A stretch of DNA of 64,000 bases from Aureimonas sp. Leaf324 (GTDB taxonomy: Bacteria > Pseudomonadota > Alphaproteobacteria > Rhizobiales > Rhizobiaceae): contig NZ_LMOH01000002.1 of assembly GCF_001423245.1 (NCBI RefSeq), forward strand, positions 60,915 to 124,914, in the 5' to 3' direction. Position numbers and translations under genes: made by a program. Position 1 is the stretch's first letter. Each line of letters opens with the position of its first letter. Below, piece after piece: positions 51,217 to 59,020 of this stretch. The notes beneath the pieces are model-generated. The model saw only the letters and a list, made by a program, of their open reading frames with translations. It was not told the origin of the DNA and searched no databases.

Positions 51217-52658
51217 GCGTCTCTCTCGCGCTTCTGCCGCGCGGCCTCCCGCTCCAGGAAGGTCGGCCCCGGCGGCGGCGCCGGCATGTCGCGGTGGAGC
51301 GTCCAGGCGCCGGCAAGACCGGGAAGCCTCGCGATCACGCCGCGCCGGCCGCCCATGAAGCGCAGCACCCGACCGGCCATCGCCGTGCCGAGGCGATAGA
51401 GGCGCGGACGGGTGGCTGCGAGGGTGAAGAGGCTCAAGCCGTAGCGCATCGAGCGCGGCTCCAGCCCCTCGCGCCAGCTCCGCTCGCGCCAGCCCTTGAT
51501 GAGGGTCGGCAGCGGAATGTCGACCGGACAGACCTCGCGGCAGCGCCCGTTCAGGGTGCAGGCGTGGGCGAGATCGCGGGTCTTCTCCGTCAGTCCGTCG
51601 AAGACCGGGGTGAGCACCGCGCCCATGGGGCCGGGATAGGTGCCGCCATAGGCATGGCCGCCGATCTGGTTGAACACCGGGCAATGGTTCATGCAGGCGC
51701 CGCAGCGGATGCAGCGGAGCATGTCGCGCAGCGCATGGTCGGCGAGCATCGCGGTGCGCCCGTTGTCGACGAGGACGATGTGCATCTCCTCCGGCCCGTC
51801 GAGGTCGCCTGCCCGCTTCGGCCCGGTGTGGAAGGTCGTGTACTGCGTCAGCGCCGCCCCGGTCGCCGAGCGCACGAGAAGCCGCAGCATCATCGCCGCG
51901 TGGCCCATCGAGGGCACCAGCTTCTCGATGCCGGCCGTCACGATGTGGACGCGCGGCGGCGTCGTCGTCATCTCCGCGTTGCCCTCGTTGGTCACGGTGC
52001 AGACCGAGCCCGTGTCGGCGACGAGGAAATTGGCGCCGGAGATGCCGACCTCGGCGGTCAGGAAGCGCCGGCGCAGATGCCGCCTGGCGGAGGCGGCCAT
52101 GGCTTCCGGCGTTTCCTCGCGGTGCGGCTCGGCGTGGGACGCCTTGAAGAGTTCGGAGATCTGCTCGCGCGTCTTGTGCATGGCCGGCCAGATGATGTGG
52201 CTCGGCCGCTCGCCCGCGAGTTGGACGATGTGTTCGGCGAGATCCGTCTCCACCCGCTCGATGCCGGCCGCCTCCAGCGCGTGGGGCAGGCCGATCTCCT
52301 CGCCGAGCATCGATTTCGAGCGCGTCGCGCTTCTCGCGCCCGCTTTGCGGCAGAGGTCGACGACGATGCGGCAGGCCTCGTCCGAGGTCGCGGCGTAATG
52401 CACGACCGCCCCGTTCGCCGCGGCGTTGCGCTCGAACTCGGCGAGGTAGTGCCCGAGGTTGGCGACGACATGGTCCTTGATCTGGCGGCCGCGCTCGCGC
52501 GCCACCGCGAAGTCCGGCCACTGGCCGACGATCGCTGCGCGCTTGGTGCGGGCGGTGCCCGTGGTCCGGTCGATCGCGACCTTCAGCCAGTCGTCGGCGA
52601 GCGCCTCGCGGGTGCGGGCGTGGAAGTCGAGCTCGGCCCGCTGGCTGGTGGCGCTCAT
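51213..52658 (-). CDS. lutB: L-lactate utilisation iron-sulfur protein LutB
   Basis: A 481-residue protein with an N-terminal LUD domain (about 60-300; SMLGEEIGLPHALEAAGIE and GISGANFLVADTGSVC are typical) and two 4Fe-4S motifs: CIRCGACMNHCPVF (about residues 317-330) and CTLNGRCREVCPVD (about 367-380). A C-terminal extension with helical character follows (TLHRDMPAPPPGPTF). It is the central electron-transfer subunit of LutABC. ATGA overlaps join it to both neighbours. Confidence 0.93.
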   Translation of the reverse strand: MSATSQRAELDFHARTREALADDWLKVAIDRTTGTARTKRAAIVGQWPDFAVARERGRQIKDHVVANLGHYLAEFERNAAANGAVVHYAATSDEACRIVVDLCRKAGARSATRSKSMLGEEIGLPHALEAAGIERVETDLAEHIVQLAGERPSHIIWPAMHKTREQISELFKASHAEPHREETPEAMAASARRHLRRRFLTAEVGISGANFLVADTGSVCTVTNEGNAEMTTTPPRVHIVTAGIEKLVPSMGHAAMMLRLLVRSATGAALTQYTTFHTGPKRAGDLDGPEEMHIVLVDNGRTAMLADHALRDMLRCIRCGACMNHCPVFNQIGGHAYGGTYPGPMGAVLTPVFDGLTEKTRDLAHACTLNGRCREVCPVDIPLPTLIKGWRERSWREGLEPRSMRYGLSLFTLAATRPRLYRLGTAMAGRVLRFMGGRRGVIARLPGLAGAWTLHRDMPAPPPGPTFLEREAARQKRERDA

Positions 52659-53476
52659 CGCTTCGTCTCCCGGCCGGGCGCCTCGCCGATCGCCGGCGTT
52701 GAGAGCCGCCCGGTCAGCGCCTCCACCGTGTGGAAGGCCCGAACGCGCGAGCCGCGCCGTCCGAGCCGCCCGGCCATGTTCATGAGGCAGCCGAGATCGC
52801 CGCCAAGGAGGATGTCGGCCCCGGTGCCCTCGATCGCGCGCGCCTTCTCGTCGACCACGGCGTTGGAGATCGCCGGATACTTCACGCAGAACGTGCCGCC
52901 GAAGCCGCAGCACACGTTGGCATCGGGCAGCGGCACCATCTCCAGCCCCGGAACACTCCCGAGAAGCCGGCGCGGCTGGTCGTGGACGCCGAGCTCGCGC
53001 AGGCCCGAGCAGGTGTCGTGATAGGTCGCGCGGGCGTCGGCGCGGGGCGCCGGCTCGGGGTCGAAGCCGAGGACGTCGACGAGGAAGCTCGTGATCTCGA
53101 AGGCGCGCGCGGCCAGCCGCTCGGCGCGCGGGCCCCAGACCGCATCGCCCGCGAAGGTCTCGGGGTATGTGTGGCGGATCGTGCCGATGCAGGAGCCGGA
53201 CGGGGCGACGACATAGTCGTAGCCGTCCAGTGTCTCGATCTGGCGGCGGGCCATCGCCCGGCCGTCCGCCTCGTCGCCGGAGTTGAAGGCGGGCTGGCCG
53301 CAGCAGGTCTGGTCGAGGGGCACCTCGACACGGGCGCCGGCCGCGAGCAGCAGCTCGCGCGTCGCCTCTGCGACGGCTGGGCGCATCACGTTGACGAGGC
53401 AGGTCACGAAAAGCGCGACGCGCGGCGCTTCGCCGGCAGGCAGGCGCCCCGGCGTCGGTTGGGTCTGCGCGGTCAT
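52655..53476 (-). CDS. lutA: L-lactate utilisation protein LutA (CCG domain)
   Basis: A 273-residue protein with two cysteine-rich CCG domains, as in GlpC and heterodisulfide reductase B: DQTCCGQPAFNSGD (about residues 58-71) and NVCCGFGGTFCVKYP (about 185-199). Other motifs are APSGSCIGTIRHTYPE and TYHDTCSGLRELG. First gene of lutABC. The start at 53476 was chosen because the frame upstream lies in the promoter region. No GntR/LutR regulator or lactate permease is adjacent. Confidence 0.92.
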   Translation of the reverse strand: MTAQTQPTPGRLPAGEAPRVALFVTCLVNVMRPAVAEATRELLLAAGARVEVPLDQTCCGQPAFNSGDEADGRAMARRQIETLDGYDYVVAPSGSCIGTIRHTYPETFAGDAVWGPRAERLAARAFEITSFLVDVLGFDPEPAPRADARATYHDTCSGLRELGVHDQPRRLLGSVPGLEMVPLPDANVCCGFGGTFCVKYPAISNAVVDEKARAIEGTGADILLGGDLGCLMNMAGRLGRRGSRVRAFHTVEALTGRLSTPAIGEAPGRETKR

Positions 53477-53660
53477 GTCCTCGGCCAGTCTCCCCAGCGG
53501 TCCGCTTCGGTTGTGGGGCCGGCCGTGCGGCGTTGCAAGCCGCTTCCGGCGCCCGCCGTACACCATGGGTGGGGATGCCTCCGGCTGTCACGAGACTTTC
53601 GCTTGGTGATCGGCGCAACCCATGCTTAACTTTTCCTCAACTGCAACGGAGGCCCAAGAA

Positions 53661-53930
53661 ATGTTCGTTGTGCGCATGGACTACGAGGACGTCCGCAAGT
53701 TTCAGGCCTTCCGCTCGGTGGTGGACGCGCGCGCCCATGCCCGCCGCTGCCGCCAGGAGGACGACCTCGGCGAGGTCGGCATCCGCATCTTCGACGTGCC
53801 GGACACGACGGACGCCGAGATCGCGGTGATGGCGGTGCGCGATGGTCTGGGCATTCCGGTCGGCGAGGCCGAGCCCGATGCGGCGCTGATCCTCGCCTCG
53901 ATGGGGCTCGGAACCGGCCTGCGGATCTGA
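53661..53930 (+). CDS. Small hypothetical protein, 89 aa
   Basis: An 89-residue soluble protein beginning MFVVRMDYEDVRKFQAF, with DARAHARRCRQED and IRIFDVPDTTDAEIAVM. It has a beta-alpha lay-out and one cysteine. GGAGG lies 8-12 bases before this ATG; an in-frame ATG 39 bp upstream has no site. I recognise no family. It is followed after 78 bp by the RMF-like gene. Confidence 0.55.
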   Translation: MFVVRMDYEDVRKFQAFRSVVDARAHARRCRQEDDLGEVGIRIFDVPDTTDAEIAVMAVRDGLGIPVGEAEPDAALILASMGLGTGLRI

Positions 53931-54008
53931 CGATCTGTCGCACCGCTCGGGAACGCTGTGGCGTCCTGTCCGTTTTGCTCACCTGCAACCGGACAGGAGC
54001 CGTTACCC

Positions 54009-54194
54009 ATGGCAACCGATGCATTCCAGCAAGGCAAGCTCGCCTTCCAGAACAACGTGCCGAAGTCGGCCTGCGAATACCCGGCCGGCTCGACGCTGCG
54101 AAACGAATGGATGGAGGGCTGGACGCAGGGGCTGAACGCGCGCCCCGCGGACCACTCCCACGACGCCGGCCATGAGGGCGAAACGCGCCACTGA
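54009..54194 (+). CDS. Ribosome modulation factor-like protein
   Basis: A 61-residue protein. AFQQGKLAFQNNVPKSACEY then PAGSTLRNEWMEGWTQGLNA matches the RMF pattern (AYxxGYxAG...CPY...RxxWLxGWxxG), with the second half best kept. RMF dimerises 70S ribosomes into inactive 100S particles in stationary phase. The C-terminus here is an acidic/His tail (DHSHDAGHEGETRH) not found in E. coli RMF, which is strongly basic. AGGAG is 9 bases before the ATG. A strong terminator follows. Confidence 0.7.
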   Translation: MATDAFQQGKLAFQNNVPKSACEYPAGSTLRNEWMEGWTQGLNARPADHSHDAGHEGETRH

Positions 54195-54232
54195 CCGGCT
54201 CTTCGACCTGATCCTCATCACGTCCTCGTGAG

Positions 54233-54254
54233 GCCGGCGGCGCAATCCGCCGGC
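54233..54254 (+). terminator. Intrinsic terminator after the RMF-like gene
   Basis: GCCGGCGG, 6-nt loop CGCAAT, CCGCCGGC, then TTTGCGG. A perfect 8-bp GC stem, 39 bp after the RMF-like stop. It separates this monocistronic gene from the oxidase operon. Confidence 0.7.
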
Positions 54255-54400
54255 TTTGCGGCATTGTGCCCAAACCCGCCAGCCATGCACTGGCCGAATG
54301 TGTCGCGCGCCATAGGTCTTGAGGAAGCGGATGGCGGCCCTTGCGGTGCCGCGGTCCGCCGAGGGGGATCGCGGCGCGGGGGCGCCTCGTCGGTCCGAGC

Positions 54401-55432
54401 ATGGGGGCCGACCTGAAACGCTTGCACACCCAATCCGCGTGGATCACCCGATCGGCCGTCCTGGCCGCGGCCGTCCTCGCGCTCGCCGCCTGTCGCGGGC
54501 CGCAATCGACCTTCGATCCGGCGGGCACCGAATCCGCGAAGGTCCTGCACCTGTTCTGGTGGATGCTGGGCGGCGCGGTCCTGATCTGGCTCTTCGTCAT
54601 GGGCCTGTCGGTCTACGCGACCAAGGTGCGCCCAAAGGCGCACAGCGAGCGGACCGGCACCAAGTTGATCCTCTGGGGCGGCGTCGCCTTTCCCGTCGTT
54701 GTCCTGACCGTTCTCCTCGTCTTCGGCCTCCAGATGATGCCGGGCTTTCGAGCGCCGGCCGACGGGCCGCGCATCGCAGTTTCGGGCGAGCGCTTCTGGT
54801 GGCGGGTCCATTACGAGGCGCCCGACACGCCGGGCGTCGCCAAGGTCCTGTCGGGCGAGGGCGTGCCCTCGGCCAACGAGCTCTGGATCCCGGTCGGCAA
54901 GCGCACCGAGATCCTGCTGTCGAGCCCCGACGTCATCCATTCCTTCTGGGTGCCCAACATCGCCGGCAAGGTGGACACGATCCCTGGTCGCATCACGCGC
55001 ATCGTCCTCGAGCCGACCCGCACCGGCACGTTCCACGGCATCTGCGCCGAGTTCTGCGGCGACGCGCACGCACAGATGCGCTTCGTGGTGAAGGTCGTCT
55101 CGGAGGCCGATTTCGCCGCGCGCGTCGAGGCCGAGCGGGCCCCCGCCACCGTGCTCGACCATCCCGGCCGCACCGCCTTCGAGGCCAACGGCTGCGGCGC
55201 CTGCCATCAGGTGCGCGGCACGGGCTCCGCGGGCCTCGTCGGCCCCGATCTGACGCACCTGGCTTCACGTGAAACACTGGGCGCCGGCATCCTGCCGATG
55301 ACCGTCGACAACATCCAGCGCTTCATCGCGCTCACCGAACACGAGAAGCCGGGCGTCCAGATGCCGTCGTTCGCGACGCTGCCGCAGGCCGAGACCCGTT
55401 CCATGGCCGAATGGCTGGAGACTCTGAAATGA
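54401..55432 (+). CDS. coxB: Cytochrome c oxidase subunit II with fused cytochrome c domain
   Basis: A 343-residue lipoprotein subunit of a caa3-type oxidase. The signal segment ends LALAAC, a lipobox with Cys near residue 30. Two membrane helices follow (about 48-70 and 90-112). The CuA site is intact: His in SPDVIHSFWVP, then CAEFCGDAHAQM (Cys at about 215 and 219, His, Met). The C-terminal cytochrome c domain has CGACH (about 265-269) and a distal Met in GVQMPSF. The start at 54401 gives an N-terminus of suitable length. ATGA overlap with the subunit I-III gene. Confidence 0.94.
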   Translation: MGADLKRLHTQSAWITRSAVLAAAVLALAACRGPQSTFDPAGTESAKVLHLFWWMLGGAVLIWLFVMGLSVYATKVRPKAHSERTGTKLILWGGVAFPVVVLTVLLVFGLQMMPGFRAPADGPRIAVSGERFWWRVHYEAPDTPGVAKVLSGEGVPSANELWIPVGKRTEILLSSPDVIHSFWVPNIAGKVDTIPGRITRIVLEPTRTGTFHGICAEFCGDAHAQMRFVVKVVSEADFAARVEAERAPATVLDHPGRTAFEANGCGACHQVRGTGSAGLVGPDLTHLASRETLGAGILPMTVDNIQRFIALTEHEKPGVQMPSFATLPQAETRSMAEWLETLK

Positions 55433-57996
55433 GCGCGGCCGTCGAACTCAACGCCATGCGTCGTCCGGGAGACCCGGACCAAGAGGACGAGGCCGTCCGC
55501 CGCGGCCAGCAGGAGCGCCTGATCAAGGTCTGGGACACCCCGCCTGGCTGGCGCTACTGGTCCGACGTCAACAACACGACGGTCGGCGTCTGGTACACGG
55601 TCACCTCGTTCGCCTTCATGCTCTTCGCGGGCGTTCTCGGGCTCCTGATTCGCGTGCAGCTCGCCGTGCCCGACAACGACTTCCTGTCGGCGACGATGTA
55701 CAATCAGGTGTACACGCTGCACGGCACTGTGATGATGTTCCTGTTCGCCGTCCCGATCTTCGAGGCGGTGGCGGTGATCCTCCTGCCGCAGATGCTCGGC
55801 GCGCGCGACCTGCCGTTCCCGCGCCTGTCGGCCTTCGGCTACTGGTGCTTCCTGATCGGCGGCATCTTCGTCTGCGGCTCGATCTTCTTCGGGCAGGCGC
55901 CCAATTCCGGCTGGTTCATGTACCCGCCGCTGACCACGCAGGCGCGTTTCACGCCGGGCTACGGCGCCGACATCTGGCTGCTCGGCCTGTCGTTCATCGA
56001 GGTCGCCTCGATCGCGGCGGCGGTCGAGCTCATCGTCGGCACGCTGAAGTGCCGCCCGCCCGGCATGCGCCTCAACCTCATGCCGCTCTACGCCTGGTAC
56101 GTCCTGGTCGTCGCGGCGATGATCCTCTTCGCCTTCCCGCCGCTGATCGCCGGCGACATCCTGTTCGAGATGGAGCGCCTGTTCGACTGGCCCTTCTTCG
56201 ACCCGACGCGCGGCGGCGACCCGATGCTCTGGCAGCATCTGTTCTGGATCTTCGGCCACCCGGAGGTCTACATCATCTTCCTGCCGGCGATCGCGCTGCT
56301 GGCGATGATCATCCCGACCTTCGCGCGGCGCCCGCTGCTCGGCTATTCCTGGATCGTGCTGGCGGCGGTCGGCACCGGCTTCCTGAGCTTCGGGCTCTGG
56401 GTCCACCACATGTTCACGACCGGCCTGCCGGCGATCTCGCTCGGCTTCTTCTCGGCAGCGTCCGAGGCCGTCGCGATCCCGACGGGCGTCCAGATCTTCG
56501 TGTTCCTCGCGACCTGCCTTGCCGGCAACGTCATCTATTCCGTGCCGATGCTCTTCGTGTCGGGGGCGCTCGGCATCTTCGTGCTCGGCGGCCTCACCGG
56601 CGTCATGGTGGCGCTCGCGCCGTTCGACTGGCAGGTGCACGACACCTATTTCGTGGTGGCCCACCTCCACTACGTGATCCTCGGCGGCGTCCTCTTTCCG
56701 ATCGTCGCCGGCATCTACTACTACTGGCCGATCGTCGCCTCCCGGAAGCTCCACGACACGGCCGGCAAGATCGCCTTCTGGCTGATGTTCATCGGCTTCA
56801 ACGTGGCGTTCTTCCCAATGCACTATTCCGGCATGATCGGCATGCCGCGGCGGGTCTACACCTACCCCGCGATGATGGGGCTGGAGATCCCGAACCTGAT
56901 CTCCACGGTCGGCGCCTTCATTTTCGCCGCCGGCTTCCTGACCGTGATCGTCGACATGTTCCGGCCGCGCAAGGATCCCTACGCCAGCCGCAATCCCTGG
57001 AACGCCGGCACGATCGAATGGTCGGGCGAGATCCCCGACCAGCCCTGGGGCGTGCGCTCGGTGCCGATCGTCAAATCGCGCTACCCGCTCTGGGACCAGC
57101 CGGGCTTCGTCGACGACATGGACAAGGGCCGCTTCTACTTGGCCGACGCCGAGGAGGGAAAGCGCGAGACGCTGGTGACCAGCGTCCTCGACGCTGAGCC
57201 GATCCAGTGCCTGCGCGTGCCCGGCCCCTCCTTCGTGCCGATGTGGGCGGCGATCTTTCTCGGCGCCTGCTTCATCGCCGCGACCTTCCATCTGTGGACG
57301 GTGACGATTGCAGCGCTCGTCGTCGCGATCGCGGTGATCCTGTTCTGGCTCTGGAAGGCGACCGCGGTCATTCCGGAGAAGGAGACGAAATACGTCGGCC
57401 TGGGGCTGGAACTGCCGCTCTACGTCTCCGGCCCGCAGTCGGTGTCGTGGTGGGCGATGTTCATCACCATGATGGGCGACGCGACGGCCTTCCTGTCGCT
57501 GTGCTTCGGCTACTACTTCTTCTTCACCGTCCATGCCGACTTCCCGCCGGCCGGGACGCAAGGACCCGGCCTCCTGTGGCCGACGGTGTCGCTGGCGCTC
57601 TTCGCACTCGCCTGGGGCAGCTGCCTCCTGTCGCACCGCGTCCTGAAGGCGGGCGGCGTCGGGGGCGCGCGTGCGCTCCTCGCGCTTTCGTTCCTCGCCT
57701 CGCTCGGCGCCGGCGCGGCGCTCCTCTGGGGGCCGCACGCGACGGGGCTCCAGCCGACCGCCCACGTCTATCCCGCGACCGTCTGGATCCTCGCCATCTG
57801 GACCGCGATCCATGCCTTCGTCGGAACGCTGATGGTCGGCTACTGCCTCGCCCGCTCGTTCCGGGGCTTCCTGACGCCACGCCACGACATCGACCTGTCG
57901 AACGTGACGCTCTACTGGCACTTCGCCATGGCGACCGGCCTCGTGACGGTGGCCACCATCGCCTACTTCCCGCTCGTCGCCGGTGGAGGCGTCTGA
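55429..57996 (+). CDS. coxA/coxC: Fused cytochrome c oxidase subunits I and III
   Basis: An 855-residue membrane protein. Residues about 30-540 are subunit I: heme a ligand His in TLHGTVMMF, CuB/Tyr motif FGHPEVY with His 277, Glu 279, Tyr 281, the CuB pair in WVHHMF, and heme ligands in HDTYFVVAHLHYV. Residues about 600-855 are subunit III. The K-channel position reads PTGVQIF (Gln 355 for the usual Lys), and the D-channel asparagines are missing although the entry Asp is kept (ARDLPFP, about 127). It should reduce O2 to water; pumping may be altered. Overlaps with both neighbours. Confidence 0.93.
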   Translation: MSAAVELNAMRRPGDPDQEDEAVRRGQQERLIKVWDTPPGWRYWSDVNNTTVGVWYTVTSFAFMLFAGVLGLLIRVQLAVPDNDFLSATMYNQVYTLHGTVMMFLFAVPIFEAVAVILLPQMLGARDLPFPRLSAFGYWCFLIGGIFVCGSIFFGQAPNSGWFMYPPLTTQARFTPGYGADIWLLGLSFIEVASIAAAVELIVGTLKCRPPGMRLNLMPLYAWYVLVVAAMILFAFPPLIAGDILFEMERLFDWPFFDPTRGGDPMLWQHLFWIFGHPEVYIIFLPAIALLAMIIPTFARRPLLGYSWIVLAAVGTGFLSFGLWVHHMFTTGLPAISLGFFSAASEAVAIPTGVQIFVFLATCLAGNVIYSVPMLFVSGALGIFVLGGLTGVMVALAPFDWQVHDTYFVVAHLHYVILGGVLFPIVAGIYYYWPIVASRKLHDTAGKIAFWLMFIGFNVAFFPMHYSGMIGMPRRVYTYPAMMGLEIPNLISTVGAFIFAAGFLTVIVDMFRPRKDPYASRNPWNAGTIEWSGEIPDQPWGVRSVPIVKSRYPLWDQPGFVDDMDKGRFYLADAEEGKRETLVTSVLDAEPIQCLRVPGPSFVPMWAAIFLGACFIAATFHLWTVTIAALVVAIAVILFWLWKATAVIPEKETKYVGLGLELPLYVSGPQSVSWWAMFITMMGDATAFLSLCFGYYFFFTVHADFPPAGTQGPGLLWPTVSLALFALAWGSCLLSHRVLKAGGVGGARALLALSFLASLGAGAALLWGPHATGLQPTAHVYPATVWILAIWTAIHAFVGTLMVGYCLARSFRGFLTPRHDIDLSNVTLYWHFAMATGLVTVATIAYFPLVAGGGV

Positions 57997-58376
57997 TGCT
58001 CGGCTTGCGGCGCGGCACGCGCGACAGTCTCATCACCATGATCGCGACGCCCACGGTGTGGGCGCTGCACTTCCTGTTCTGCTACATCGCGGCCGCCGTG
58101 GTCTGCGCGCCCAACACCAACATCTTCGAGCCGATCGGCGGCGTGCGCGCGGCGATCGCGGTGGCGACCTTCGCCGGCCTCGTCTTCTGCTGGTTCGCCG
58201 GGATCCGGGCCTGGCGCGAATGGAAGCAGGCGGGCGGCAAGCCGCCGCACGACAAGCCGACCGACGACGATCGCGAACGCCAAATGGAACTGGCCTCCGT
58301 GCTCCTGTCGGGCCTGTCGTTCCTCGCCATCATCTTCACCGCGCTGCCGGCGCTGCTCGTGGCGGACTGCCGGTGA
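57996..58376 (+). CDS. Small membrane subunit of the oxidase operon
   Basis: A 126-residue protein with three predicted membrane helices (about 15-38, 46-66 and 100-122) and a charged cytoplasmic loop (WREWKQAGGKPPHDKPTDDD). It is placed between the fused I-III subunit and CtaG with one- and four-base overlaps, where other oxidase operons carry a small subunit (CoxP/subunit IV-like). I did not recognise a named family. A helper role in oxidase assembly or stability is likely from position. Confidence 0.7.
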   Translation: MLGLRRGTRDSLITMIATPTVWALHFLFCYIAAAVVCAPNTNIFEPIGGVRAAIAVATFAGLVFCWFAGIRAWREWKQAGGKPPHDKPTDDDRERQMELASVLLSGLSFLAIIFTALPALLVADCR

Positions 58377-59020
58377 GCCCCGCCCTCAGCCGCCACGCGC
58401 CGCTGGGCTTCGGCCTCGCGCTTCTTCTGTTCCTCTGGGCGGGACCGCTGGTCGGACGTGCCGAGACCTCGTTCGCCGCGCACATGATCCTTCACATGGG
58501 CCTCGTCGCCGTCGCGGCGCCCGTTCTCGCCTTCGGGCTGACGCGCTCGGTGCCGGCGCTCGGCGCGCGCATCTCGCCGCGCTTTGCAATCCTCGCTGCC
58601 CTCGCCGAGTTCGTGCTGGTCTGGTCCTGGCACGCTCCGGCGCTGCACGACGCGGCGCGGCGCGAGACATGGGTGCTCGTGATCGAGCAGGCCTCGTTCC
58701 TGACGGCGGGGCTCCTCGTCTGGACCGCCGCCTTCGGCACGGCCGAGGGTGCGCGGGGGGCCCGGGCGGCGGGCGTCGCAGCCCTCCTGATGACGTCGAT
58801 GCACATGACCCTTCTCGGCGCGCTCCTCCTCTTCGCGCCGCGCCCGCTCTACGCCTGCGGCGACCTCTGCTCGCCGCTCTCGACCCTGACCCCGCTCGAG
58901 GACCAGCAACTCGGCGGCGTCCTGATGCTGATCGTCGGCGGCTCGGCCTATCTTGTGGGCGGCCTGTCGCTGCTCGCCCGTCTCCTCAACGAAAAGCGCG
59001 ACGCGCAGGTGCCGGCATGA
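58373..59020 (+). CDS. ctaG: Cytochrome c oxidase assembly factor CtaG-like protein
   Basis: A 215-residue inner-membrane protein with about six helices of the Caa3_CtaG family. The motif SFAAHMILHMGLVAVAAPVL (His-rich helix) and LVWSWHAPALHDAARR are typical, as is SMHMTLLGALLLFAP with DQQLGGVLMLIVGG near the end. It is thought to deliver Cu to the CuB site of caa3 oxidases. The GTG start overlaps the previous stop by 4 nt (GTGA). Not related in sequence to Cox11-type CtaG. Confidence 0.88.
   Translation: MSPALSRHAPLGFGLALLLFLWAGPLVGRAETSFAAHMILHMGLVAVAAPVLAFGLTRSVPALGARISPRFAILAALAEFVLVWSWHAPALHDAARRETWVLVIEQASFLTAGLLVWTAAFGTAEGARGARAAGVAALLMTSMHMTLLGALLLFAPRPLYACGDLCSPLSTLTPLEDQQLGGVLMLIVGGSAYLVGGLSLLARLLNEKRDAQVPA

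Noticed and set aside
55207..57921. Minus-strand open frame of about 900 codons across the oxidase genes
   Set aside because: Antisense shadow of coxB-coxA/C, whose heme and copper ligands are all intact.
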